A stretch of 20,060 nucleotides of DNA from CAZMCT01 sp964564785 (GTDB lineage Bacteria > Planctomycetota > Phycisphaerae > UBA1845 > Fen-1342), in the NCBI GenBank assembly GCA_964564785.1, contig CAZMCT010000074.1:1-20060 (forward strand). The letters are read 5' to 3'. The notes below the pieces were generated by a model. The model did no database searches, had not been told where the DNA came from, and worked only from the letters and a program-made list of their open reading frames with translations. Shown here in pieces: positions 6,721 through 15,314 of the stretch (positions are counted from its first letter, which is position 1; the number at the start of each line of letters is the position of its first letter). The translations under genes and the position numbers were made by a program.

Positions 6721-7890
6721 ATGAGCATCCACAGGCTGATCTCGCCGCACGGCGGAAAACTCGTCAATCTCATCGCCCCGCCCGGCCGCGCCGCCGAATT
6801 GAAATCCGCCGCCGCCACGCTGCCGCAGATCGTCCTCGGCGAGCGCGAGCAGTGCGATCTGGAACTGCTGGCCGTCGGCGCTTTCAGCCCGCTGACCGGG
6901 TTCATGGGGGCGGCCGACTTCGATGCCGTCTGCGACCGCGTGACGCTCGCCGATGGCCTGCCGTGGTCGGTGCCCGTGACCTGTCCGGTCGACGCGGCCA
7001 CCGCCGAGCGCATCGACCGCGGCCAGCCGGTCGCGCTGCTGGACGATCAGCGGCGGCTCCTGGCGGTGATGAACGTGACCGAGAAGTACCGCCACGAGAA
7101 GACGCGCGAGGCCGAGCGCGTCTACGGCACGACCGACGTGGCCCATCCCGGCGTGGCCGTCACGCTGGCGCAGGGCGACGTGTGCCTGGCCGGCCCGGTC
7201 GAGGTCGTCTGCCCCCGGCACGAGCCGCAGTTCCCGGACGACCGCCTGACGCCCGCCCAGACTCGGGCCGCGTTCGCCCAGCGCGGCTGGGAGACCGTGG
7301 TCGCGTTCCAGACCCGCAATCCGATCCACCGCGCCCACGAGTTCATCACCAAGTGCGCCCTGGAGATCTGCGACGGCCTGCTCGTGCACCCCCTGGTCGG
7401 CCAGACGCAGAAGGGCGACATCCCCGCGGACGTGCGGATGAAGTGCTACCGCGTGCTGCTGGAGAACTACTACAACCCCAAGCACACCATGCTCTCGGTC
7501 CTGCCGGCCGCGATGCGCTACGCCGGCCCGAAAGAGGCCATCCTGCACGCGATCATGCGCAAGAACTACGGCTGCACGCACTTCATCGTCGGCCGCGACC
7601 ACGCCGGCGTCGGCAATTACTACGGCACCTACGACGCTCAGAAGATCTTCGACGACGTCGATCCGGTGAAGCTGGCGATTACGCCGCTGAAGTTCGAGAA
7701 CGCGTTCTGGTGCAAGCGCTCGGGCGCGATGAGCACCAACAAGACCACCAACAGCGGACCCGAGGAGCGCGTCTCGCTCTCCGGCACGGCCGTCCGGGAG
7801 ATGCTCAGCCAGGGCCGGCGCCCGCCGGTCGAGTTCACCCGCCCCGAGATCGCGGACATCCTGATCGAGTCGATGCGCAGCCAGCAATGA
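6721..7890 (+). CDS. sat: Sulfate adenylyltransferase (ATP sulfurylase)
   Basis: Sat makes adenosine 5'-phosphosulfate from ATP and sulfate, the first step of sulfate activation. The 389-residue product starts MSIHRLISPHGGKLVNL, has the N-terminal PUA-like domain (SPLTGFMG at residues 56-63), the nucleotide-binding QTRNPIHRAHE (197-207) and GRDHAGVGNYYG (291-302). The C-terminal STNKTTNSG and SLSGTAVREMLSQG are also typical. There is no fused APS kinase domain. The GGAG about 7 nt upstream supports the ATG at 6721. The stop overlaps the start of the DHH phosphoesterase (ATGA), so the two are probably translationally coupled. Confidence 0.95.
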   Translation: MSIHRLISPHGGKLVNLIAPPGRAAELKSAAATLPQIVLGEREQCDLELLAVGAFSPLTGFMGAADFDAVCDRVTLADGLPWSVPVTCPVDAATAERIDRGQPVALLDDQRRLLAVMNVTEKYRHEKTREAERVYGTTDVAHPGVAVTLAQGDVCLAGPVEVVCPRHEPQFPDDRLTPAQTRAAFAQRGWETVVAFQTRNPIHRAHEFITKCALEICDGLLVHPLVGQTQKGDIPADVRMKCYRVLLENYYNPKHTMLSVLPAAMRYAGPKEAILHAIMRKNYGCTHFIVGRDHAGVGNYYGTYDAQKIFDDVDPVKLAITPLKFENAFWCKRSGAMSTNKTTNSGPEERVSLSGTAVREMLSQGRRPPVEFTRPEIADILIESMRSQQ

Positions 7891-8912
7891 CCGACAAGAG
7901 CGACCCCGCCGCCTGCGTGCCCCCCGACATCGTCGCCGCCATCCGCGGCGCGCGGCACGTCGCCATCGTCAGCCACATCACCCCCGACGCCGACGCGATC
8001 GCCTCGGCCGGCGCCCTCTGGCTGGCTTTGCCCCAGCTGGGACTCACGCCGCACCTGATCCTGCCCGCGGGCAGCGTCGGGCGGCAGCTCTCGTTCCTGG
8101 TCCGCTACGCCGGCCTGCGGGCCGCGACGCCCGCCGAGCTCGGCGAACTCGACCTGATCGTCGTGCTCGACACGGCCAAGGAAAAGCGCCTCAACGCGGC
8201 CGACCACCTGGCCACGCTGACCACGATCCCGATCATCAATATCGATCACCACGCGACCAACACGCAGTTCGGCCGCTGGAACTGGATCGTCGAGACCGCC
8301 AGCAGCACCTCCGAGCTGGTGTGGGGCATCCTTCAGGCCCTGGGCTGCACCATCACACCCAAGATCGCCACCCTGCTCTACGCCGGCATCCACAGCGACA
8401 CGCAGGGCTTCTCGCTGTCCAACACCGACGCCTACTCGCTCGAGGTCGGCGGCCGGCTGGCCCGCGCCGGGGCCGAGATCGCCCGCATCTGCGAGCGCCT
8501 GCACCGCAGCCGCAGCTTCGGCGAGTTCGAGCTCCTGGCCACGGTCTACCGCAATACGCGGGTCAGCGAGGACGGCCGGCTGGCCTGGAGCACGATCAGC
8601 CACGCCGAGCTGGTCGCAACCGGCTGCCGCGCATCCGACATTGACGACCAGGTCGAGGTCCCGCGGCAGATCGAGGGTATCGCGGTCGCAATCCTCTTCA
8701 GCGAGGGCGAGCCGGGCGTCGTGCGGATGAACTTTCGCGGCGAGCGCGGCGTCTCGGTGCTCGAACTGGCCGTTCAGTTCGGCGGCGGGGGGCACCGCGC
8801 TTCGGCCGGAGCCCGTATCCGCGGCCCGCTGCCCGAGATCCTGGAGCGCGTCCTGCCGGCGGCCCGGCAATACGTCGCCGGTCTTATGCTCGAGCCGGGC
8901 CCGGGCGAGTAG
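7887..8912 (+). CDS. nrnA: DHH/DHHA1 phosphoesterase, NrnA-like (nano-RNase / pAp phosphatase)
   Basis: Members of this family degrade short oligoribonucleotides and often dephosphorylate 3'-phosphoadenosine 5'-phosphate (pAp). The 341-residue product has the metal-binding HITPDADAIAS (residues 30-40, where many homologues read PDGDA), VVLDTA (Asp95), the DHH motif in NIDHHATNTQFG (120-122) and the DHHA1 signature GGGGHRASAG near residue 300. It overlaps sat by 4 nt, which supports a role in clearing pAp linked to sulfate metabolism. That link is an inference; nano-RNase activity would be a second or alternative role. It ends in TAG, 36 nt before coaD. Confidence 0.85.
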   Translation: MTDKSDPAACVPPDIVAAIRGARHVAIVSHITPDADAIASAGALWLALPQLGLTPHLILPAGSVGRQLSFLVRYAGLRAATPAELGELDLIVVLDTAKEKRLNAADHLATLTTIPIINIDHHATNTQFGRWNWIVETASSTSELVWGILQALGCTITPKIATLLYAGIHSDTQGFSLSNTDAYSLEVGGRLARAGAEIARICERLHRSRSFGEFELLATVYRNTRVSEDGRLAWSTISHAELVATGCRASDIDDQVEVPRQIEGIAVAILFSEGEPGVVRMNFRGERGVSVLELAVQFGGGGHRASAGARIRGPLPEILERVLPAARQYVAGLMLEPGPGE

Positions 8913-8948
8913 CTGGCGTCGCCCGCCGGAATCGGGTCAAATCACCCC

Positions 8949-9491
8949 ATGAGCCGGCCCGCCCAACGCACCGTCGCCGTCTACCAGGGCTCCTTCGACC
9001 CTGTCACTTTCGGCCACCTCGACGTCATCCGCCGCGCCGCCATGCTCTTCAACGAGCTGATCGTCGGCATCGGCCGCAACCCCGACAAAGAGCAGCTCTT
9101 CACGCCGGAAGAGCGGCTCGCGCTGCTCCGCCCCCACCTCGCCGACCTGCCCAACGTCCGCGCCGCCACCTACGCCGGCCTGACCATCGACTTCGTCCGC
9201 GAATGCCGCGCCCACGTCCTCGTCCGCGGCATCCGCGACATGGCCGACCTCAACCACGAGGTCCAGCTCGCCAACCTCAACCGCATGATCGGCGGTGTCG
9301 AGACCGTTTTCATGCTCACCAGCGACCAGCACGTGTTGACCAGCAGCACCTACATCAAGCAAATCTACGAGATGGGCGGCGGCGACATCAGCCGCATCAG
9401 CACGCTCGTTCCTCCAAACGTCGCCGCGCAACTGGCCGCGAAGCTCGGCCGGCCGCGCCGCCGCCGAAGCCGCGTGCGGAGCCGACAGTGA
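8949..9491 (+). CDS. coaD: Pantetheine-phosphate adenylyltransferase (coenzyme A pathway)
   Basis: CoaD transfers AMP from ATP to 4'-phosphopantetheine, giving dephospho-CoA. The 180-residue product opens with the nucleotidyltransferase motif YQGSFDPVTFGHLDVI (residues 12-27; the usual T-x-G-H is TFGH). It continues with VRGIRDMADLNHE and ends with the family's SSTYIKQIYEMGGGDIS then VPPNV. After about residue 170 there is a short Arg-rich tail (RPRRRRSRVRSRQ), longer than usual. It lies 36 nt after nrnA, and its stop overlaps the next gene's GTG start (GTGA). Confidence 0.95.
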   Translation: MSRPAQRTVAVYQGSFDPVTFGHLDVIRRAAMLFNELIVGIGRNPDKEQLFTPEERLALLRPHLADLPNVRAATYAGLTIDFVRECRAHVLVRGIRDMADLNHEVQLANLNRMIGGVETVFMLTSDQHVLTSSTYIKQIYEMGGGDISRISTLVPPNVAAQLAAKLGRPRRRRSRVRSRQ

Positions 9492-10717
9492 GCACCGCGC
9501 CCGACATCCCCACGCCCCCTCCGCCCCGCCCCCGGGCCCGACCCCGCACCGTCCTGTTGTGGGTGCTGGCCGCAATCGCGCTCGCGCTGGCCCTGTCCGC
9601 TGTCGCCCCCTGGATCCTCCCCCTGCGCATCTACGAAGGCCCGCTCGTCCAGGCCGCCGCCCCCGACGGCGCCACGCTCGTCTGGTACCTCACCCGCCCC
9701 GGCCGCTGTTCTCTCACCGTGGAGGTTGAGGGCGCGAAACGCGACGTCCCCGTGACCGCTGCCGGAGCCCGCTGCGAAGCACAAGTCGCAGGGCTGCATC
9801 GCGGCCGGACCTATGCCTACGAAATCCACGCCGGCCGGCGCTCCCTCACGCGCGGCCTCACATTGCAGACCAACCGCCCGGCCGGCGAACGCTTCAGCTT
9901 CCTGGTCTTCGGCGACAGCGGTAAGGGCTCGCGGGCGCAGTACCGGTTGGGCGAGGTCATGGCCGCAACACAGCCGCCGCCCGACTTCCTGCTGCACACC
10001 GGCGACGTCGTCTATCCCGACGGAGCCCGCCGCCGCTACGAGGAGCGCTTCTTCGCCCCGTATCGCCCCCTGCTGGCACGCGTGAGCTTCTGGCCGTGTC
10101 TTGGCAACCACGATGTCGACGACGACGGAGCGGCCGAGCCCTATTGCGAGGTCTTCACGCTGCCCCAGAACGGGCCTCCCGGACTGCCGCCCGAGCACCA
10201 CTACTGGTTCGAGTACGGGGCCGCCCGCATCGCCGTGGTCGACACGAACGTTTCCGCGGCCACCCTCCGCGACCACGTCGCCCCCTGGTTGCGGGACCTG
10301 CTGTCCACCGAGCCGCCGCCGCGCTGGCGCTTCGTCTCACTGCACCACCCGCCTTACACGGGGGGCAAGTACCTGCCCAACGCGGCCGTCCAGGCGCACC
10401 TCGTCCCGATCTTCGAAGCCCACGGAGTCGACGTCGTATTCTGCGGCCACGATCACTCGTATCAGCGGATCGGGCCCCTGTCGGGCGGTGCCGCGGCCCC
10501 CGCGGGCGAAGGCGTGCTGTACATCATCACGGCCGCCGGCGGAGCATCGCTGTATCAGCCCCGCGGGCCGCTCCCCGGGTACGTCGCCGTTTTTGACAAC
10601 ACGCACTTCAGTTTCACGCAGGTAATCGTCGACGGTGACGAGTTGCGACTGCGTCAGATCGACGTCGACGGCCACACGCTCGACGAATTCACGCTCGTCA
10701 AGCCCGCGCCGACCTGA
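9488..10717 (+). CDS. Membrane-anchored purple-acid-phosphatase-like metallophosphoesterase
   Basis: A calcineurin-like phosphoesterase of 409 residues. After a Pro/Arg-rich cytoplasmic start there is one membrane segment (about 21-43), then a fibronectin-like domain (about 50-135). The catalytic domain carries the metal ligands FGDSG (141-145), HTGDVVY (170-176), GNHD (206-209), LHHPPY (285-290) and GHDHSYQR (320-327). This arrangement resembles purple acid phosphatases acting outside the cytoplasm. The GTG start at 9488 overlaps the coaD stop, indicating translational coupling. The substrate is unknown. It ends 14 nt before the end of the convergent DUF4159 gene. Confidence 0.85.
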   Translation: MSTAPDIPTPPPPRPRARPRTVLLWVLAAIALALALSAVAPWILPLRIYEGPLVQAAAPDGATLVWYLTRPGRCSLTVEVEGAKRDVPVTAAGARCEAQVAGLHRGRTYAYEIHAGRRSLTRGLTLQTNRPAGERFSFLVFGDSGKGSRAQYRLGEVMAATQPPPDFLLHTGDVVYPDGARRRYEERFFAPYRPLLARVSFWPCLGNHDVDDDGAAEPYCEVFTLPQNGPPGLPPEHHYWFEYGAARIAVVDTNVSAATLRDHVAPWLRDLLSTEPPPRWRFVSLHHPPYTGGKYLPNAAVQAHLVPIFEAHGVDVVFCGHDHSYQRIGPLSGGAAAPAGEGVLYIITAAGGASLYQPRGPLPGYVAVFDNTHFSFTQVIVDGDELRLRQIDVDGHTLDEFTLVKPAPT

Positions 10718-10731
10718 AGCCGCAGCGCGGC

Positions 10732-13080
10732 TCAGGACCCCTCCGTCCGGCTCAACTTCGCTTTGTCGGCCGCCGGCAGGCCCGCGTACAGCACCAGGTT
10801 GCGCATGATCCGCAGGGCCGTCTCCGGCTCGTACCCCTGCAAGTTGTAGACCTGCGTCCCAAGCAACCCGACGCTCAGATCCAGCGGGCTGTAAACGACC
10901 ATCGCCCGGCGCCGGCCTTGGAAGCTCACCAACCGCGGATACTCCTGCCCGCGGCCGGCGCTGCGTACCGCGCGACGATAGGCCACGCCCCTGAGGCTCA
11001 CGGCGCCGGGAATCCCCTCCCCGGTCAGGATGGGCGAATCCGGCGGCAACGCCCGGGGCTCCTCGCGCATAGCCTCACGCACGGCCGCCTCCAGCGACTG
11101 CGCAAACTCGCGCTCGCTTCCGACCGCGTCCGCCAGCAGCGTCCCGCCGCTGCTGAGGAACTGCCGCAGGCCGCGCAGCTCTTCCGGCCGCAGCGTGAAC
11201 GCTCCACGCCCGGCCATGTGCGCCACGCTGAACGCTTTCAGGTCCTCCGAATCCAGCGCAACACCCGACGTGACCAGCACGCGCGTGGCCGCCTCGTTGT
11301 TCATGTAGTTCTCGAACCGCGTCCAGCCGTAGGGCTCCGGGTTCCACTCGCCGTCGTACCGGACGCGGGCCAGCTCGATGGTCCGCTCGATCGGCACGTC
11401 GCGCTTGACGATCGCGGCCGTCTGGAGCCGGCTGCGGATAGTCGTCTTGTCGGTCGCGTACAAGTACACGTTTGCGCCGAGCTGTAAATCCGCCTCGCGC
11501 CGGCCCTGCACCGCGTAGCGGTTCCACGCCGCTGCCAGGTCCCGCAGGCACAGCAGCAGCAGCGTCCGCACGCCGTTATGCACCTCAAGCAGCGGCGGCG
11601 GATCATCGATCGCAAACTGCACCTCGCCGCTGACGAGGGAGTGCCCGTCCCGGACGGGCCGCAGCGGATGCTCAGGAAATGCCCGCTGCACCAGCGACTC
11701 GATCGACGCCCGGAACCCGCTCCCATCGTCGTCACCCTTGTGTCCGCGACCCGTCCCGCCACGCCCGAAGACGACGAAGATCAGCCCGCCGCGCTCGGCG
11801 TACTCCCGCAGCACTTGCACGTCGAAGTCGCTGAACTCGCGCGGCCCCTCACCATAAATGTACAGGACCGGCGCCTCCATCAAATCTTGGACGCTGCCGT
11901 CCAGCCGCACGATCTGCCAGTTCAGGAGCCGTTCAAACGCGTGCCCGCAGTAGCGCGTCAGTCCCGCCAGGTCACGCAGCTTCCCGTCCCAGTCGGCTCC
12001 GTGCTCGAGCTTCGCCGCCAGCAGCGGCGCCCGCCCGTGACACAGAAACATCAACGCCCAGGCCGTGTTGCGCACGGATTCGCCACCCGGCCACGAGCCG
12101 TCCGGCCGCTGCGCCCGCAGCAGGTAGGCCGCTCCGTCCCGAAACCAGTCCTTGTTGCGGAAGTACTTGTAGCCGCTGGCCCGCCCCACGCGCTCCACGC
12201 CGTACAGATAGTAATAGTGCCAGTTGTTCGGCCCGTTCGGGTTTTCCGGCCCGTACTCCCGCCCCAGCCAGTCCAACCCCCGCCTGATCGCCGTCTGGAT
12301 CGCTCCCGCCTCCCTCGGCCGGTCCGAGTAGCATTGATCCAGCACGACAAAGAGCGACCCCAGCCCCGCGGCGGTCATGCTGCCGGTGCTGATTTTGCTC
12401 TGCGGTTCGTAGTACCAGCCCCCGTCGGTGTTCTGGAAGCGCACAAAATGCTCGCCCACCGACTCCCAGTAGCTCTCGGGAACGCTTAATCCCGCGTCCG
12501 CCGCAGCCCACACGCCCAGCACGCCGTACTGCGTGACCGAATTGTCCCAACGCCGCATCTGGCCCGGCGGGTGCAGCACGTAGTCATAAGCCCCCACCGC
12601 GTCCGTCCCACGGCTGCCCACCGCGGACAGCAGCCACGCCAGGTCCTCTTTGAGGCGGGCGGTGAACTTCGAACCGGGGACCAGCGCCAACGCGTGGGCC
12701 CGCGTCCCATACGCATACGTGCCGTTCAGCGTCTGGCCCGCGAGCCAGGTCAATGCTCGATCCATGTCCTCGGACCGCGGGTCCTGGCCAGCGTACAGGA
12801 GCGACAGCACGGCCAGCGCACTGCTGCCGGCCCAATGCTTGTCCTGCTCGTTCTTGGTCCGCTCCCAGTGTCCTTCCGGCCCGCGTTGCGCCAGGATCCA
12901 CGTCACCGCCTTGCGAATGGCCGCGTCAACCGCCTCGTCGGTCACGTCGGGGTCCTGCCCGCGCGCCGCCGGGCTACCCGCCAGCAGAGCCGCCAGCAGC
13001 AGCGGCGCGAGGCCGAGCGGAATGCAGACGGATGTCCGTCGCCGGCGCCGCCGAGGCCCGTATTCGGACGTTGTTTGCAT
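10732..13080 (-). CDS. Exported DUF4159 protein with N-terminal squalene-cyclase/prenyltransferase-like repeats
   Basis: A 782-residue exported protein. Residues 1-41 form an Arg-rich signal peptide ending about AARG|Q. Residues about 45-370 contain alpha/alpha-barrel repeats of the terpene cyclase/prenyltransferase type, seen as repeated QxxDGxW or GxW units (QRGPEGHWE, FQNTDGGWYYEP, QRPDGSWPGGES). The middle part (VLYIYGEGPREFSDFDV, then LREYAERGGLIFV) and the C-terminal part (VRYDGEWNPEPYGWTRF, LRPEELRGLRQFLSSGGTLL) look like one or two DUF4159 domains with a glutamine-amidotransferase-like fold. I recognise no catalytic residues and the function is unknown. It is divergent from the kinase gene with 85 nt between them. 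The ATG at 13080 is supported by the signal peptide; only a weak AAGAG lies upstream. Confidence 0.85.
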   Translation of the reverse strand: MQTTSEYGPRRRRRRTSVCIPLGLAPLLLAALLAGSPAARGQDPDVTDEAVDAAIRKAVTWILAQRGPEGHWERTKNEQDKHWAGSSALAVLSLLYAGQDPRSEDMDRALTWLAGQTLNGTYAYGTRAHALALVPGSKFTARLKEDLAWLLSAVGSRGTDAVGAYDYVLHPPGQMRRWDNSVTQYGVLGVWAAADAGLSVPESYWESVGEHFVRFQNTDGGWYYEPQSKISTGSMTAAGLGSLFVVLDQCYSDRPREAGAIQTAIRRGLDWLGREYGPENPNGPNNWHYYYLYGVERVGRASGYKYFRNKDWFRDGAAYLLRAQRPDGSWPGGESVRNTAWALMFLCHGRAPLLAAKLEHGADWDGKLRDLAGLTRYCGHAFERLLNWQIVRLDGSVQDLMEAPVLYIYGEGPREFSDFDVQVLREYAERGGLIFVVFGRGGTGRGHKGDDDGSGFRASIESLVQRAFPEHPLRPVRDGHSLVSGEVQFAIDDPPPLLEVHNGVRTLLLLCLRDLAAAWNRYAVQGRREADLQLGANVYLYATDKTTIRSRLQTAAIVKRDVPIERTIELARVRYDGEWNPEPYGWTRFENYMNNEAATRVLVTSGVALDSEDLKAFSVAHMAGRGAFTLRPEELRGLRQFLSSGGTLLADAVGSEREFAQSLEAAVREAMREEPRALPPDSPILTGEGIPGAVSLRGVAYRRAVRSAGRGQEYPRLVSFQGRRRAMVVYSPLDLSVGLLGTQVYNLQGYEPETALRIMRNLVLYAGLPAADKAKLSRTEGS

Positions 13081-13165
13081 CTCTTGACCTGCGGGCGTAA
13101 AATCAAATGTCTGGGCACCGGTTCACGTTCTTCGCCATTACCCGGAACCTCTCGGAGCACCGCGT

Positions 13166-14413
13166 TTGCCAGACGGCCTGGAAGATAGTCAGATTTGCCG
13201 CCTCGTGGTAGAGCGCCAGCTCGTCACGCCCGAGGAGGTCCGCGTCGCCGTCGACCAGCGCCGCCGTCTGGCCACCACCGGGCACGATCGGCCGATCTCC
13301 GAAATCCTCGTCGACCTAGGCTTTCTGACCCGCACCCAGCTCCAGCGCATACACGGCACCAACGAGGATTCCGGCGGCCGCCCGGCTCAGCAGCTCCCCG
13401 GCTACCAGATCCTCAACAAGTGCGGGGCGGGCGCCATGGCCGTGGTCTATCGGGCCAAGCAGCTCAGCCTCGACCGCACCGTGGCCATCAAGGTGCTCCC
13501 CAAGCGCCTCAGCCGCAACGCCGAGTTCGTCGAGCGCTTCTACCGCGAGGGCCGCGCCGCCGCTCAATTGAACCACCCGAACATCGTCCAGGCCATCGAC
13601 GTGGGCGAGGCCAACGGCTTCCACTACTTCGTCATGGAGTTCGTCGAGGGCTGCACGGTCTACGACGAGCTGGCCGAGGGCAAGGTCTACAGCGAGCACG
13701 AGGCCATCGAGATCATCCGCCAGATGGCCGAGGCGCTGCTCCACGCGCATGAGCGCGGCTTCATCCACCGCGACGTGAAGCCCAAGAACATCATGCTCAC
13801 CAAGGAGCGCATCGCCAAGCTCGCCGACATGGGCTTGGCGCGCGAGGCCACCGACCACCAGGCGGCCCTGGCCGAGGCCGGCCGCGCCTACGGCACGCCC
13901 TATTACATCGCCCCCGAGCAGATCCGCGGCGAGGTCGACATCGACCTCCGCGCCGACCTCTACTCCCTCGGCGCCACCTTCTACCACATGGTCACCGGCC
14001 GCGTGCCGTTCGAGGGCCCCACGCCCTCGGCCGTCATGCACAAGCACCTCAAGGAGCCACTCACCCCGCCGGATCACCTGAACACGAGCCTCTCGGCCGG
14101 CTGCGGGGCCATGATCGAGATGCTCATGGCCAAGGACCGCGAGGAGCGCTACCCCAGCGCCCGCGAGCTGCTGGTCGACCTCGACCTGCTCCGCCGCAAC
14201 CAGCCGCCGCGCTACGCCCGCCACGCCGTCAGCGAGGACGTCTTCGAGACGCTTTCCACCGGCCGCACCATCGAGGAGCAGCCGAACGGGGCCGTGGCGG
14301 CCAAGGCCCGCCCGCAAGAGGTCACCACCCCCTCGCCCGTGACGATCGTCCTCGGCGTGGTCGTCTGCCTGAGTGTGCTCATCAACATCATTCTCCTCGC
14401 GACCAAGGGCTGA
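13166..14413 (+). CDS. Membrane-anchored Ser/Thr protein kinase with N-terminal MshEN-like domain
   Basis: A Hanks-type kinase of 415 residues with a single C-terminal membrane segment (about 392-413), so the kinase domain is cytoplasmic. Kinase motifs are the glycine loop GAGAMAVVYRA (87-97), VAIKV (Lys109), the alpha-C Glu128, HRDVKPKNIM (191-200) and the metal motif as DMG (211-213) instead of DFG. YIAPEQ and DLYSLGATFYHM follow. Residues about 1-65 (LVVERQLVTPEEVRVA, ILVDLGFLTRTQLQRIH) look like the MshEN-type N-terminal domain found in planctomycete kinases. The TTG start at 13166 has GGAG 8 nt upstream. It is divergent from the DUF4159 gene, and the two may share control. Confidence 0.9.
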   Translation: MPDGLEDSQICRLVVERQLVTPEEVRVAVDQRRRLATTGHDRPISEILVDLGFLTRTQLQRIHGTNEDSGGRPAQQLPGYQILNKCGAGAMAVVYRAKQLSLDRTVAIKVLPKRLSRNAEFVERFYREGRAAAQLNHPNIVQAIDVGEANGFHYFVMEFVEGCTVYDELAEGKVYSEHEAIEIIRQMAEALLHAHERGFIHRDVKPKNIMLTKERIAKLADMGLAREATDHQAALAEAGRAYGTPYYIAPEQIRGEVDIDLRADLYSLGATFYHMVTGRVPFEGPTPSAVMHKHLKEPLTPPDHLNTSLSAGCGAMIEMLMAKDREERYPSARELLVDLDLLRRNQPPRYARHAVSEDVFETLSTGRTIEEQPNGAVAAKARPQEVTTPSPVTIVLGVVVCLSVLINIILLATKG

Positions 14414-14424
14414 TCCGCTTCGGC

Positions 14425-14541
14425 GTGCCACTGCCGTGTCGCCAGCGCAGGGCACGGGCGTGCCACTGCCGTGTCGGCAGTGTAGCGGCCGGGCTCCGCA
14501 CCGGCCGTCGGTCCCGGTGTGCCACGGCCGTGTCGGCAGTG
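14425..14541. repeat. Three copies of a hairpin repeat (family C) downstream of the kinase gene
   Basis: The unit GTGCCACTGCCGTGTCGGCA (extended by GTG) occurs at 14425-14445 (imperfect), 14460-14482 and 14519-14541 (one arm changed). The middle copy contains CACTGCCGTGTCGGCAGTG, a perfect 8-bp stem with a 3-nt loop (14464-14482). The cluster begins 11 nt after the kinase stop codon, so it could act as a 3' mRNA end structure. No U-run follows, so it is not a standard intrinsic terminator. Confidence 0.8.
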
Positions 14542-14640
14542 CGCGTCGCGCGGCGGAGGCACTCTGCATCCGGAGCCAGATTCTCGTCGGGCGCCGCGGC
14601 GACCTCCTCGGAATGACAGCAGGCTGCGCCGCTCCCCGCC

Positions 14641-14680
14641 TCAAAGCTCACGCCTCAAGGCTCACGGCTCACGGCTCAAG
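14641..14680. repeat. Short tandem CTCAAGG/CTCACGG repeat (family E, copy 1)
   Basis: Four to five degenerate heptamer-like units (CTCACGC, CTCAAGG, CTCACGG, CTCACGG, CTCAAGT) run together. The same motif returns at 19614-19660. This copy lies 4 nt beyond the stop codon of the dockerin-tailed fragment, which is on the opposite strand. Confidence 0.65.
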
Positions 14681-14684
14681 TCTT

Positions 14685-15234
14685 TCACCGCCCGCCCCCC
14701 GCCAGCACCGCCACGAACGGGTTGATGTCGTCGAAGCCGACGGTGCCGCCGCCGTCGAGGTCGCCGTTCAGCGGCGGGCAACCCGGGTACGCGGCCTCCC
14801 ACGCGTCGCGATCGGAGAGCCGCAGGACGAAGGGGTTGACGTCGCGGCCGTCGATCAGGCCGTCGCAATTGAGGTCACCGGGCAGCCAGTTGGCGGCGCA
14901 GGCCCACTTGGTAATGCCGGTTGCTACCCGCCCTCCAACCTCCACGAAGGCGCCGCCAGCCCACAGTGCCGGCCCGCTGCCGTCGTCGAAGCTGAGCAGG
15001 TCGTACACACCCCATGGGCTTTGCTCGAGGGACATCCAGGCGGCGCCGTCCCAGCGCCAGATCGCATCGTACTCAGCGGCATACAGAGCCGGGCCGTTGC
15101 CATCGTCGTGGACGGCGAGACCGAGCATGTAGTCCGGATAAGGACTGGGCAGCTCGCCGACGGCCGACCACTGCTGACCGTCCCAGCGCGCGATACGGTT
15201 GATCGGCAGGCCGCCCGGAAATCCTGGGGGCGGC
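14685..15234 (-). pseudogene. 3' remnant of a dockerin-tailed, propeller-like surface protein
   Basis: Only the C-terminal part of a large secreted planctomycete protein remains. It shows repeats of the type RIARWDGQQWSAVG, then VHDDGNGPALYAAEYDAIWR, SFDDGSGPALWAGGAFVEVG and ITKW. These are followed by a dockerin-like pair of calcium loops (GDLNCDGLIDGRDVNPFVLR and GDLDGGGTVGFDDINPFVAV) and a short tail. Homology stops abruptly near 15234. Upstream the frame runs on only as antisense of the RHS-core gene, with no start codon or signal peptide. The 5' boundary is approximate. Such proteins are normally several hundred residues long, so this is a truncated copy unless the window hides a rearranged start. 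Confidence 0.75.
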
Positions 15235-15314
15235 GGTTGACGGGGGTAGGCGCGGCCCCGGCGGTTGGGGACGATAACCGCAGCATCGGAGGCTCTTGCA
15301 CAAAGGGGCGAGCG

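Noticed and set aside
6505..7887. Minus-strand open frame of 460 codons opposite sat
   Set aside because: Antisense shadow of sat, whose motifs and codon bias are clear.
13316..14644. Long minus-strand open frame (442 codons) opposite the kinase gene
   Set aside because: Its translation is rich in Gly, Ala, Val, Leu and Asp without motifs, as expected for antisense of a GC3-rich gene. The plus-strand kinase motifs are unambiguous.
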